Of a stretch of DNA of 64,000 nt, positions 1 through 8,371 are shown piece after piece (the first letter of the stretch is position 1; each line of letters starts with the position of its first letter). This DNA is from JBBQZO01 sp038207625 (lineage in GTDB: Bacteria; Pseudomonadota; Gammaproteobacteria; Burkholderiales; Burkholderiaceae_D): assembly GCA_038207625.1 (NCBI GenBank), contig JBBQZO010000034.1, positions 1 through 64,000 on the forward strand, in the 5' to 3' direction. The notes under the pieces were generated by a model, which was not told the origin of the DNA, searched no databases, and worked only from the letters and a program-made list of their open reading frames with translations. Both the position numbers and the translations under genes were made by a program.

Positions 1-1
1 G

Positions 2-1849
2 CCGGCGCTGCGCCACCTGCCGGCCGAACAGCGCGAGCAGATCCTGAAAACGCTCAAGCTGGCCGAGGACCTGGGCGCGACCACGGCGGTGCTGTCGTCC
101 AACGACATCGCGCAGGCCGCCGTCGACTACGCGCGCAGTCACAACCTGGCCAAGATCACGCTGGGCCGGGGCCACCGCAGCTGGCCGTGGCGCACCCCGC
201 ACATCGGACGCATCGCCCGCTACGCGCCCGACATCGACCTGATCGAGATCGGCGCGGCCGCCAACGAAGCGGCGCCGGCGCCGCGCCGCGCCGCCGACGA
301 GCAGGATGTCGACGGCCCGGACGGCTACCTGAAGGCGCGCGCCTGGTCGTATGTGTGGGCGGCGCTGGCCAGCGTGGCCACCGCCCTGCTGGCCACGCCG
401 CTGCTGGCTTATGTGGACCTGGCCAATATCGCCATGCTGTTTCTGCTGGTGGTGGTGCTGGTGGCGGTGCGCTTCGGGCGCGGGCCGTCGGTGCTGGCCA
501 CTTGCGTCTCGGTGGCCTGCTTCGATTTTTTCTTCGTGCCGCCGCGCTTCACCTTCGCCGTGTCCGACTTCCAGTACCTGATCACCTTCGCGGTGATGCT
601 GGCGGTGGGCCTGATCACCGGCCACCTGACGTCCGACCTGCGCTTCCAGGCGCATGTCGCCTCGCACCGCGAGGCGCGCTGGCGCGCGCTGTACGAGTTC
701 GCGCGCGAGTTGTCGGGCGCGCTGCAGACCGAGCAGGTGTTCGAGACCACCCGCAGCTTCATCCAGCGCGCTTTTCGCGCGCGCGCCACCTTGCTGATCC
801 CGGACGACGACGGACGGCTGGGCTTGCCGCAGTTGGACGGCGCGGCCAGCGTCACGCTCGACACCGGCATCGCACAGTGGGCTTTTGATCACGCCGAGAG
901 CGCCGGCTTGGGCACCGACACGCTGCCGGCCAGCAAAGTGTTCTACTTGCCGCTGGTGGCGCCGATGCGCACCCGCGGCGTGCTGGCGATCGAACCCGAA
1001 CAGCGCCGCTGGCTGCTAGTGCCGGAGCAGCGCCAGCAGCTCGACACCTTCGCCGCGCTGGCCGCGATCGCGCTCGAGCGCGTGCATTACATCGAAGTGG
1101 CGCAAAACGCGCTGGTGAGCATGGAGTCCGAGCGCCTGCGCAACTCGCTGCTGGCGGCGCTGTCGCACGATTTGCGCACGCCTTTGACGTCGCTGGTCGG
1201 ACTGTCCGAATCGCTGTCGGGCTCGCGCCCGCCGCTGGCGCCGGCCCAGCAGGACATGGCGCGCGCGCTGCACGAGGAGGCGCTGCGCATGAGCGCGCTG
1301 GTGGCCAATCTGCTCGACATGGCACGCATCCAGAGCGGCGACGTCAAACTCAATTTGCAATGGCAGCCGCTCGAAGAAGTGGTTGGCAGCGCGCTGCGCG
1401 CCAGCGCCTCGCAACTCAAACAGCATGTGGTGAGCACCGAGCTGGCGCGCGAGCTGCCGCTGGTGCGCTTTGACGCCGTGCTGATTGAGCGGGTGCTGTG
1501 CAATCTGCTGGAAAACGCCGCCAAGTACACCCCGCCCGGTTCGCACATCGGCATCACGGCCCAGTTACACGGCGTGTGGCTCAACGTGATGGTCTATGAT
1601 GACGGCCCCGGCCTGCCGCACGGACGCGAACAGGCCGTGTTCGAAAAATTCACCCGCGGCGAACGCGAATCGGCGCTGCCTGGCGTGGGCCTGGGGCTGG
1701 CCATTTGCCGCGCCATCGTCGAGGCGCACGGCGGCAAGATCGACGCTTGCGCCTCGCCCGAAGGCGGCGCCGGTTTCGTGTTTTCGCTGCCGCTGGGCGT
1801 GCCGCCGGCGATGCCCGAACTCGATACCGAAGCACAGGAGCCACAATGA
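2..1849 (+). CDS. kdpD: Sensor histidine kinase KdpD, 5' part missing
   Basis: Inner-membrane sensor kinase for potassium limitation or osmotic stress; it phosphorylates KdpE to switch on the KdpFABC potassium pump. The reading frame is open from the window edge, so the N-terminal KdpD and P-loop part lies outside. What is visible runs in order: end of the USP-like domain, four hydrophobic helices of the DUF4118 block (about bases 340-640), a GAF-like region, a HisKA box with LSHDLRTPLTSL (phospho-His codon at 1166-1168), and an HATPase with NLLENAAKY, DDGPGLP and GVGLGLAI. Its stop overlaps the kdpE start (ATGA), so the two are translationally coupled. kdpFABC are expected upstream of the window. 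Identification is firm. Confidence 0.95.
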   Translation, partial: PALRHLPAEQREQILKTLKLAEDLGATTAVLSSNDIAQAAVDYARSHNLAKITLGRGHRSWPWRTPHIGRIARYAPDIDLIEIGAAANEAAPAPRRAADEQDVDGPDGYLKARAWSYVWAALASVATALLATPLLAYVDLANIAMLFLLVVVLVAVRFGRGPSVLATCVSVACFDFFFVPPRFTFAVSDFQYLITFAVMLAVGLITGHLTSDLRFQAHVASHREARWRALYEFARELSGALQTEQVFETTRSFIQRAFRARATLLIPDDDGRLGLPQLDGAASVTLDTGIAQWAFDHAESAGLGTDTLPASKVFYLPLVAPMRTRGVLAIEPEQRRWLLVPEQRQQLDTFAALAAIALERVHYIEVAQNALVSMESERLRNSLLAALSHDLRTPLTSLVGLSESLSGSRPPLAPAQQDMARALHEEALRMSALVANLLDMARIQSGDVKLNLQWQPLEEVVGSALRASASQLKQHVVSTELARELPLVRFDAVLIERVLCNLLENAAKYTPPGSHIGITAQLHGVWLNVMVYDDGPGLPHGREQAVFEKFTRGERESALPGVGLGLAICRAIVEAHGGKIDACASPEGGAGFVFSLPLGVPPAMPELDTEAQEPQ

Positions 1850-2544
1850 ATGAACCCGCACCGACCGCTCTGCTGATCGAAGACGAACCACAGATCCGTC
1901 GCTTCGTGCGCGGCGCGCTGGAAGACGAGGGCTGGCACGTGTTCGAGGCGGAAACGGCCAGGCGCGGCCTGATCGACGCGGGCACCCGCAAGCCCGACCT
2001 GATCGTGCTCGACCTGGGCCTGCCCGACGGCGACGGCATCGACGTCATCAAAGACATCCGCAAATGGTCGAGCGTGCCGATGATCGTGCTGTCGGCGCGG
2101 GTGGGCGAGGCCGATAAGATCCGCGCGCTCGACGCCGGCGCCGACGATTTTCTGAGCAAACCGTTCGGCGTCGGCGAGCTGATGGCGCGCGTGCGCGCCA
2201 CCTTGCGCCGCCAGCGCCAGCCGGCGCCCGATTCGGGCGGCCTGGTCGCGTTCGGCGACGTCACGGTCGACCTCAAGGACCGGCGCGTCACCAAGGCCGG
2301 CGCGCCCGTGCACCTGACGCCCACCGAATACCGCCTGCTGGCGGTGCTGGTGGCCAACGCCGGGCGGGTGGTCACCAATCCCCAGCTGTTGCGCACCGTG
2401 TGGGGACCGTCGCAGGCCGAAAACGGCCACTACCTGCGCATCTACATGGGCCACCTGCGCCACAAGCTGGAGGACGACCCGACCCAGCCGCGCTTTTTGC
2501 TGACCGAGACGGCCGTCGGCTACCGCCTGCAACTGCCCGTGTGA
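1846..2544 (+). CDS. kdpE: Response regulator KdpE (OmpR/PhoB type)
   Basis: DNA-binding partner of KdpD; when phosphorylated it activates the kdp potassium-uptake operon. The 232-residue protein has a receiver domain with acidic residues at 12-14, phospho-acceptor D56 (in LIVLDLGLP) and K105 (in LSKPFG), followed by a winged-helix DNA-binding domain ending in the typical TAVGYRLQLPV. The ATG at 1846 overlaps the kdpD stop by ATGA. A longer in-frame opening from 1705 exists but lies inside kdpD and was not used. The length is typical of the family. Confidence 0.95.
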   Translation: MNEPAPTALLIEDEPQIRRFVRGALEDEGWHVFEAETARRGLIDAGTRKPDLIVLDLGLPDGDGIDVIKDIRKWSSVPMIVLSARVGEADKIRALDAGADDFLSKPFGVGELMARVRATLRRQRQPAPDSGGLVAFGDVTVDLKDRRVTKAGAPVHLTPTEYRLLAVLVANAGRVVTNPQLLRTVWGPSQAENGHYLRIYMGHLRHKLEDDPTQPRFLLTETAVGYRLQLPV

Positions 2545-2690
2545 GGCGCCGGCGGGGCCGCGCGGCACGGGCGCGCCCGCCACGCCGCCGGCCCGTTCCG
2601 GTGGAATATGCTTGCCAGCGCCTGCGATTCTGGTTAGATTGGTATGTCGACCCGGGTGACTGCATCCGATTTACTCACCGAGCCTGAAAC

Positions 2691-3518
2691 ATGCATTCAA
2701 CCAAGTATCCGTTCGCTGTCCGCCTGATCGGCTTCGAACCCACCGAAGCACGCATGATCGCGGCAATGCTGTCGCATACGCCGCAAGCAGGGCCGTCCTA
2801 CCATTGTCTGATGGAAGAGAGCCTGCAGGAACCCGATTTGTTCATCGCCAATGGCGACGAACTCAAAGCGCTCACGGCGCTGGCCGCGCTCAACCCGAGC
2901 AAGGTGCAGCCGGCCCTGATTGTCGGCGCCACCCCGGTCGCCTTGCCCTATCCGCAGTTGATGCGCCCGTTCGACGCCGCGCGCATCAACGGCGTGCTGG
3001 CCGAAATGATGATGCGGCGCGCCGATGCGCTGTCGCTGCTGACGGCGGCCGGCATGCCGGTGCTGTCCGAGCGGCGCCGGCGCGAGCGGCTCGACTTCGA
3101 CCTGACCGAACCGTCCGAGTACGCCGCGATGCGCCGTCCGCCCCCGTGCGGCGCGGTGCTGGTGATCGACAAGGGCGGCGCCTTTCGCGACCATGCCGCC
3201 AAGCTGCTCGGCCACAGCCGGGTGTCGATCGAATGGACCGACAGCGCCTCGACGGCGGTGCGTCTGTGCGATGAGACGCCCGTGTCGCTGGTGATCATCA
3301 ACACGTCCACGCCGGACATCGACCCGTACGGCCTGTGCCGCGCGATCAAGGGCTTGTCCGACGGCAGCCGCATTGCCGTGGTGTTTCTGGTCGGTGCCAC
3401 CTTCACCTACGACAGCGACAAGGCGCGCGTGGCCGGCGTGCGCGGCCTGCTCGACAAACCGGTGGCCGACCGCCACCTGCTGGCGACGCTGAAAAAGCTG
3501 CTGTCGCTGCCGATGTAG
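2691..3518 (+). CDS. Tandem degenerate receiver-domain protein
   Basis: The 275-residue protein appears to contain two receiver-like folds joined by an arginine-rich linker (residues 128-133). The C-terminal one (about 152-272) has the acidic-pocket D160 and the conserved Lys in LLDKPV (K256). Its phospho-acceptor position is Asn (VIINTSTPDID, N204) and the usual Ser/Thr site is not obvious. The N-terminal one (about 8-115) has the same rhythm, with IANGDE where the acceptor Asp should be and LMRPFD in place of the KPF motif. Neither half looks able to accept phosphate in the normal way, so a phosphorylation-independent scaffold or sensor role is inferred. There is no output domain. It follows kdpE by 146 bp but need not be part of the Kdp system. 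Confidence 0.7.
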   Translation: MHSTKYPFAVRLIGFEPTEARMIAAMLSHTPQAGPSYHCLMEESLQEPDLFIANGDELKALTALAALNPSKVQPALIVGATPVALPYPQLMRPFDAARINGVLAEMMMRRADALSLLTAAGMPVLSERRRRERLDFDLTEPSEYAAMRRPPPCGAVLVIDKGGAFRDHAAKLLGHSRVSIEWTDSASTAVRLCDETPVSLVIINTSTPDIDPYGLCRAIKGLSDGSRIAVVFLVGATFTYDSDKARVAGVRGLLDKPVADRHLLATLKKLLSLPM

Positions 3519-3873
3519 CCGGCGCCACCCGCGCTGGCGCACGCGCGCCCGTTGATGTGCATGGCTGCGCCATGTCGGTCTGCTGTGGTGCTTGGTGCTG
3601 CGCGGGGCGGCAGCGCGCACGGCGCCGGGGCGATCCAGCGACCCAGCTTGGGCGCTTGACGGCGGCTCGGTTTCACGTCCTGCAAGCCTGATGCGATGCT
3701 GCGCACGCGGCTACCTTGTCGCCGACGGTCGCCAACGTCCCAGCGCGCTGTTGCTATTGCGGCGTGCAGGGCGTGTGCGCAGGTCGCTTCGGACAGTTTG
3801 TTACACGTTCGAAACGTGCGCCCCGCAGGGCGCGCTATATTGAACGCATACACAGCTTCCTTGTTTGCCGACA
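3519..3873. other. Intergenic region, no gene seen
   Basis: There are 355 bases between the tandem receiver gene and the amidotransferase-like gene. Short openings here have the composition of non-coding shadow frames. The only structure seen is an inverted repeat and possible promoter near the downstream gene, listed separately. Confidence 0.6.
3804..3841 (+). promoter_or_regulatory. Inverted repeat and -10-like box upstream of the GATase gene
   Basis: CACGTT-CGA-AACGTG (3804-3818) is a perfect inverted repeat with 6-base arms. A TATATT box follows at 3836-3841, placing the repeat over the expected -35 region of a promoter for the gene at 3874. An operator role is inferred from position only. 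Confidence 0.35.
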
Positions 3874-4833
3874 ATGCCATTTCGAGACGATCCCGCAAGC
3901 AAAGCCCCCGCCGCCACGCCCGAACCCGAGCCTGAGCGCGCTGCCGACGCGCCCCCGCGCTACCTGAAACCGAACGACACCGCGATGGCGCTGGCCTGGC
4001 GCGTGGTGCTGGCGCGTTTTCGCGCCATGTCCGACAAGGCGGGCCGCAACTTCATGCGGCGCACCTTGCGCATCGGCGTGTCGGCACGCATCTTTCACCC
4101 GGAGCCGGGCGCGACCGGCCTGCGCAGCAAGAACCTGCAATATCTGGAAGAGTCGATTGCCCAATGGGTGATGTCGCGCGACGCGCTGGTGTTCATGATC
4201 CCCACGGTCAACACCAGCGGCATGCTGCACCCCAGTAACATCACCTTGCGCCACTACGCGCGCCATCTGGACGGGCTGGTGCTGCAGGGCGGGGCCGACG
4301 TCGCGCCGCAGTCGTATTCCGAGGTGGCCACCCGGCCCGAGTGGAACGGCGACCGCGCGCGCGACCTGTACGAGCTTGAACTGCTGCACGAATTCGTCGA
4401 GGCCGGCAAACCGGTGCTGGGCATTTGCCGCGGCTGCCAGCTGATCAACGTGGCCTTTGGCGGCTCGCTGTACCAGGACGTGGCCACCGACGTGCCGCAG
4501 GCGATCGCCCACGTCAGCGACCTGTACGATGGCAACCGGCATGCGCTGCGCTTTCCGCCCGGCTCCACGCTGGCGGGCCTGTTTCCAGGCATCGAGGCGC
4601 CGATCGTCAATTCGATCCACCATCAGGCGGTCAAGGATCTGGGGCGCGACATTTCGGCGGAGGCGTTGTCGGAGACCGACGGCATGATCGAGGCGATCCG
4701 CTACCGCCGCGCGCGCTTCGTGATGGGTTTGCAGTGGCATCCGGAATTTCACCGCGCGGGCGGACAGGAACTGCTCGACTGCACGCCCATCCTCGATGAA
4801 TTTCTGCGCGCCGGGCGCGAGACGCGTTTTTAG
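3874..4833 (+). CDS. Gamma-glutamyl-gamma-aminobutyrate hydrolase family (peptidase C26)
   Basis: Class I glutamine-amidotransferase fold hydrolase, related to PuuD, which cleaves gamma-glutamyl-GABA to GABA and glutamate in putrescine catabolism. The 319-residue protein shows the nucleophile elbow VLGICRGCQLINVAFGG (C185), the substrate-region YQDV, and the catalytic HxE near the C terminus in GLQWHPEF. An N-terminal stretch of about 60 residues rich in Pro, Ala and Glu precedes the fold and is longer than in PuuD. The ATG at 3874 is preferred; a TTG nine bases upstream is the alternative. No other puu genes are nearby, so the exact gamma-glutamyl substrate cannot be assigned. Confidence 0.85.
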   Translation: MPFRDDPASKAPAATPEPEPERAADAPPRYLKPNDTAMALAWRVVLARFRAMSDKAGRNFMRRTLRIGVSARIFHPEPGATGLRSKNLQYLEESIAQWVMSRDALVFMIPTVNTSGMLHPSNITLRHYARHLDGLVLQGGADVAPQSYSEVATRPEWNGDRARDLYELELLHEFVEAGKPVLGICRGCQLINVAFGGSLYQDVATDVPQAIAHVSDLYDGNRHALRFPPGSTLAGLFPGIEAPIVNSIHHQAVKDLGRDISAEALSETDGMIEAIRYRRARFVMGLQWHPEFHRAGGQELLDCTPILDEFLRAGRETRF

Positions 4834-4982
4834 GAGCGCGATTGTGCGGCACGCAGCGTGCCGTACACCCCATCACGCCGGGGTGTGCGCACATACGCGC
4901 AGATCCCACGGCGAGGCGGTTGCATGCGGAGCCGCGTGCAAGCGCTTCAGGCAACCGCTTCAGCCAGCCGCGCGGCCGATGG

Positions 4983-6101
4983 CTAGGTCCGAAAGCGCTT
5001 GATGGCCGCGTCGACCATGCCCTCGGCATTGCAGTGCGCGTGCGAATACTGCTGGCGCAGGAAGGTGGCGTCGCCGTGTTCCTGCGCGACCGTTTGCAGA
5101 TGACGCAGCCCGTCCAGGCTGCCCAGCGCTTCGCCGTAGGGCATCATTTTCTCGAGCGTGGCGAGGATGTCCTCGCGCAGCGGCAGCGCCTGGTAGGTTT
5201 TCGGGTGCGTGATGGTGCCATCGAGCCCGAAGCGGCAAGCCTGGAACCGGTTGTAGGTGTAGACCAGATAGTCGTCCTCGACCGGCGGCGGCTCGGTGCG
5301 CTCGAGCAGATAGCAGCACAGCGCCTGCAGATAGGCCGCCAGCGCGGCGGCGTGCTCGACCGTCAGCGGCGTGTCGCACACGCGCAGTTCGATGGTGCCG
5401 AACTCCGGCTTGGGCCGAATATCCCAGTAAAAATCCTTCATGCTCTTGATGATGCCGGTGTTTTCCATCTTCGCGAAATAGACGTTGGAAAACTCATCCC
5501 AGCTCAGCGTGAACGGCGCGCGTCCGCTCATCGGAAAGGCGAACACGGAATTCAAGCGGGCAGAATCGAACAGCGTGTCGCGCCCCTGCACGAATGGCGA
5601 CGAGGCCGACAGGGCGATGAAATGGGGAATGTAGCGGTTCAAGGCATGCAGCAGATACATCGCATTGTCGCCCGAGCTGCAGCCGATGTGCACGTGCTGG
5701 CCGAAGATGGTGAACTGCTTGGCCAGGTAACCGTACAGCGTGGAGATTTCCTGGAAGCGCGGCTTGGTGTAGATCTTCTGTTCCGACCACTGCTGGAACG
5801 GATGGGTGCCGCCGCCGCAGATGCCGATCCCCAGCGTGTCGCCGGCCACCACCAGCGTGTCGCGGATGTCGCGCAGTTCGGCCACCAGGGGCGCATAGCT
5901 TTTCTGCACGCTCGAATTAATTTCGATCATGCTCTCGGTGATTTCCGGCGTCACGTTGCCGGGGAACGGCTTCTTGGCCAGCAGGTGCAGCAGGTCGGGG
6001 CTGGCGGCGGTCAGGTCGAAATTCGACAGGCCGATCAGTTGCAGCTCCAGTTCGACGCCGAAGGTGAGCGCCTCGGAGGTGGCAAACGGTTCAAGTGGCA
6101 T
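4983..6101 (-). CDS. YbdK-type carboxylate-amine ligase (glutamate-cysteine ligase 2 family)
   Basis: ATP-dependent ligase of the YbdK/GCS2 family, whose members show weak gamma-glutamyl-cysteine ligase activity. The 372-residue protein begins with the family signature FGVELELQLI and carries GICGGGTHPF, FGQHVHIG and IELRVCDTPL, which are typical substrate and metal-binding stretches. The length matches the family. Its start overlaps the end of the antiporter gene by 11 bases, so the two form a minus-strand pair. With an amidotransferase-like hydrolase acting on gamma-glutamyl bonds next door, a role in gamma-glutamyl compound metabolism is a reasonable guess but is not shown. Confidence 0.88.
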   Translation of the reverse strand: MPLEPFATSEALTFGVELELQLIGLSNFDLTAASPDLLHLLAKKPFPGNVTPEITESMIEINSSVQKSYAPLVAELRDIRDTLVVAGDTLGIGICGGGTHPFQQWSEQKIYTKPRFQEISTLYGYLAKQFTIFGQHVHIGCSSGDNAMYLLHALNRYIPHFIALSASSPFVQGRDTLFDSARLNSVFAFPMSGRAPFTLSWDEFSNVYFAKMENTGIIKSMKDFYWDIRPKPEFGTIELRVCDTPLTVEHAAALAAYLQALCCYLLERTEPPPVEDDYLVYTYNRFQACRFGLDGTITHPKTYQALPLREDILATLEKMMPYGEALGSLDGLRHLQTVAQEHGDATFLRQQYSHAHCNAEGMVDAAIKRFRT

Positions 6102-7296
6102 CGCGGCTCTCCGGTGGATGGGGGGTTTCGCGCGCCCAGTCGAGCGCGCTTTGGATCAGCAGCGGGCCGAACACTTCGAGCATCATCGTCACGGCCGCCA
6201 TTGCGCGCAATTCGTCGGCCACGATGACGCCGCGCAGGCGCGCATGTTCGAGCACCAGGATGGCGAAGATCGACAGCGGCGCCAGCGACAGGCCGGTCAG
6301 CCAGCCCTTGCGCCAGGACACGCCCGACAGGTGAGAAAACAGCGTCACGCACAGCGTCTTGGTGAGCATGCGCGCCACTAGCACCACCAGCGCCAGCGCG
6401 GCGCCGGCCATTGCCTTGTGCCAGTCCAGCGTCGAGGCTGCGTAGACGAACAGCAGCACCGTCAGCAGCTCGCCCAGCGCGCCGAAATTGCGCTGGGTCT
6501 GGCTGAAGGTGGTGCGCCGGTGACGCGCCACCAGGCCGAAGGCGAGTGCGCCGATTTCAGGCGACAGCTTGGCCGTGTAGGTCAGCGACACCAGCAAAAT
6601 CAATCCCAGTGCGAACGCCACGGTGGCGTCCTGGGTGCTGTTGCCCAAGAGGCGCAGCATGCCCGGCACGATCACGCCCAGCACCGCACCGATGCCCAGC
6701 GACAGCAGCAGTGTGATCAGACTGTTGAGCGTGGCTTCGGCGATATCGCCCGAGCTGCGGAAGATCCACAGGCCGATGACGATGTTGAAGGCGAACACGG
6801 CCAGCATGCAATTGAGCGCCGTCAGGTGCAACACCCGCTCGGTCACCTGGCCGGAGCTGCGCTGCTCGTTGATGACGCGCACCAAACTGGCTGGCGAGGT
6901 GGCCATCGCCAGCGAGGCGAGCATCAGCGCGGTGATGTTGTTGACGTTGAAGGCGCTGGCGATCAGGTACACCACGCCAAACGTGGCCAGCGCCTCGACC
7001 AGTCCGGCCAGGCCTATCCACGGATTGGTCAGCAACCAGCGCACATTGATGCGGTAGCCCAATTCGAACAGGATCAGCCCGAAGGCGACGTCGGCCAGCG
7101 CCAGGATCGGCTCGCTGTCGGACAGGGGTAAAAAACTGCTTTGGGTGGTGGCCAGCACAAAGCCGACCAGACCGTAGAAACTGATGCTGGGTAAGCGCGT
7201 CCAGCGTTGGCCGAACTCGCCCACGACCCAGGCGATCACGATCGCGCAGGGCCAGACCAGGCTGTTGGCCATCAATGAAAAATCAGGCACGGGCAT
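6091..7296 (-). CDS. Cation:proton antiporter (CPA2 family)
   Basis: Inner-membrane Na+/H+ or K+/H+ exchanger of about 401 residues. It is almost wholly hydrophobic, with roughly a dozen predicted transmembrane helices. Typical stretches are FGLILFELGYRINVRWL and SPEIGALAFGLVARHRR. No TrkA-N or other cytoplasmic regulatory domain follows the membrane part. The start is uncertain: the ATG at 7296 has AAAGGA directly before it, a GTG at 7323 would add nine residues, and an internal ATG at 7272 is also possible. It is co-transcribed with the YbdK-type ligase (11-base overlap). Confidence 0.85.
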   Translation of the reverse strand: MPVPDFSLMANSLVWPCAIVIAWVVGEFGQRWTRLPSISFYGLVGFVLATTQSSFLPLSDSEPILALADVAFGLILFELGYRINVRWLLTNPWIGLAGLVEALATFGVVYLIASAFNVNNITALMLASLAMATSPASLVRVINEQRSSGQVTERVLHLTALNCMLAVFAFNIVIGLWIFRSSGDIAEATLNSLITLLLSLGIGAVLGVIVPGMLRLLGNSTQDATVAFALGLILLVSLTYTAKLSPEIGALAFGLVARHRRTTFSQTQRNFGALGELLTVLLFVYAASTLDWHKAMAGAALALVVLVARMLTKTLCVTLFSHLSGVSWRKGWLTGLSLAPLSIFAILVLEHARLRGVIVADELRAMAAVTMMLEVFGPLLIQSALDWARETPHPPESRDAT

Positions 7297-7484
7297 TCCT
7301 TTCGTGCCGAGTCCGACCGGCACACCAGGCTGGCGTGCCGAACTGGCAATCTAAATTCTACGCGACGGCGGGGCGCGCACGATTCAATATTGCGAAATGG
7401 AAAGCAAGCGCAGACGTGGAGGACGGCGCTGCACGCCAGTATGGCCTAGTATGGCCATCTGTTTATTATTGACACGAGGTCACC

Positions 7485-7802
7485 ATGCGCGCTGCGATCG
7501 CGATGTTGAGCTGCCTTAGCCTGTGCGTCGGCCTGGCCTGGGCCGACGAGCGTCTGGACGGCCTGAAAAAAATGAACACCGAGGCCTGCGTGAGCTTCGG
7601 TTCCAGCCTGCCTGGCGCGCCCAAGGATGCCAAGCTGATCGAGCCGTTCTGCGACTGTGTGTCGGACAATTACTGGGCCAGCGTGCCGCAAAGCGAAATC
7701 GACGAATTGCTCAGCGCCGGCCACTCGGTCAGCCTGGGCCGCCACGTTACCGAACGGATGGGCGCGGCCAAGGCCAGTTGCAAGAAGAAACTCGGGTTTT
7801 GA
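7485..7802 (+). CDS. Small secreted protein, function unknown
   Basis: The 105-residue protein has a clear Sec signal peptide, likely cleaved after GLAWA (residue 19). The mature part has four cysteines in two pairs (about positions 29, 50, 52 and 98), suggesting disulfides in the periplasm. GAGG lies at normal spacing before the ATG. I do not recognise the family. It stands alone between the divergent antiporter gene and the cassette-like patch, and a weak hairpin with a short T run follows about 90 bases downstream. Confidence 0.75.
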   Translation: MRAAIAMLSCLSLCVGLAWADERLDGLKKMNTEACVSFGSSLPGAPKDAKLIEPFCDCVSDNYWASVPQSEIDELLSAGHSVSLGRHVTERMGAAKASCKKKLGF

Positions 7803-7893
7803 TTGGGCAGTGAACGGTCTGGTCCTGACGAGTTGTCCGGATCAGCGGCAAATAGCTGAAACCGCATCGTAGACTATGGCGGCGGCTGGGACG

Positions 7894-7913
7894 ACGGGTT
7901 TACTTCCCGTTTT
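7894..7913 (+). terminator. Weak terminator-like hairpin
   Basis: ACGGG / CCCGT arms with a seven-base loop are followed by TTTT. The stem is short, so function is uncertain. The position suits termination of the 7485 gene before the cassette-like patch. Confidence 0.35.
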
Positions 7914-7953
7914 AGGGGGGATCTCGTCAGAATAGACCTCGCCGCAGTGGGAA

Positions 7954-8028
7954 TTGATCAAACACCGTTTACGAGGCATACTCACCTGTATAAAGCGTCA
8001 ACATTGACGCTGCCAAAATAGTTGGACC
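7954..8028 (+). promoter_or_regulatory. Leader A: promoter plus core site, duplicated at 21763-21837
   Basis: This leader carries TTGATC (7954-7959), exactly 17 bases, then CATACT (7977-7982), a good sigma-70 promoter. A perfect inverted repeat GCGTCAA-CA-TTGACGC (7995-8010) follows, and it ends in GTTGGAC (8021-8027), which fits the integron core GTTRRRY. The whole stretch is repeated at about 85% identity in front of an unrelated gene on the other strand at 21.8 kb, with promoter spacing and core unchanged. A promoter followed by a core site directly before a first cassette is the layout of an attI region. No integrase gene is present, so the attI reading is inference. Confidence 0.6.
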
Positions 8029-8037
8029 GATTAAACC

Positions 8038-8283
8038 ATGACAACAGTCTCAGGAAGAAAAATTACTTACGTCGTGGCGAGTGACGTCAATCCGAGAGAT
8101 GGAATCGGTCTGGAGACTTATATCGACGGCTATCTCGTCATGGAGATTTTTAGGGACGACTCCGAGCGAAGAACTTATATGAGGTTATTCGGGAAAGACG
8201 TCGAGCTGGACGTTCTAGAAGCGTCAATCGAGAAATACAAGGAACGAATCGATCTCAACTACATCGAGTATCCGGGTGAGTAA
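8038..8283 (+). CDS. Small protein of a cassette-like unit, unknown function
   Basis: The 81-residue acidic protein has no signal peptide or membrane segment. It contains YVVASDVNPRDGIGLE and a C-terminal helix-rich part. The gene uses AGA and other AT-rich codons that the flanking chromosomal genes avoid, a sign of separate origin. It starts 11 bases after the core GTTGGAC of leader A, has no evident Shine-Dalgarno sequence, and is followed six bases after its stop by an attC-like site. No family recognised. Confidence 0.7.
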   Translation: MTTVSGRKITYVVASDVNPRDGIGLETYIDGYLVMEIFRDDSERRTYMRLFGKDVELDVLEASIEKYKERIDLNYIEYPGE

Positions 8284-8289
8284 GCTATC

Positions 8290-8361
8290 GCCCAACAATT
8301 CCGTCAACCGGACGCCACATCGCTTTGCGCTGTAGCGTCCGGTTACATCCATTCGTTAAAT
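8290..8361 (+). other. attC-like recombination site 1
   Basis: R'' GCCCAAC (8290-8296) fits RYYYAAC and R' GTTAAAT (8355-8361) fits GTTRRRY. Between them the L''/L' arms AACCGGACGC (8306-8315) and GCGTCCGGTT (8335-8344) pair perfectly over 10 bases. The 72-base length, arm order and position just after a stop codon match integron attC sites. This is the best-formed of the sites in the window. Confidence 0.75.
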
Positions 8362-8371
8362 GCTTGGCTCC

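Noticed and set aside
7954..8028. Leader A as a complete attC site
   Set aside because: The right box GTTGGAC is present, but there is no matching left RYYYAAC box or pairing arms at the proper distance; a promoter-plus-core reading fits better.
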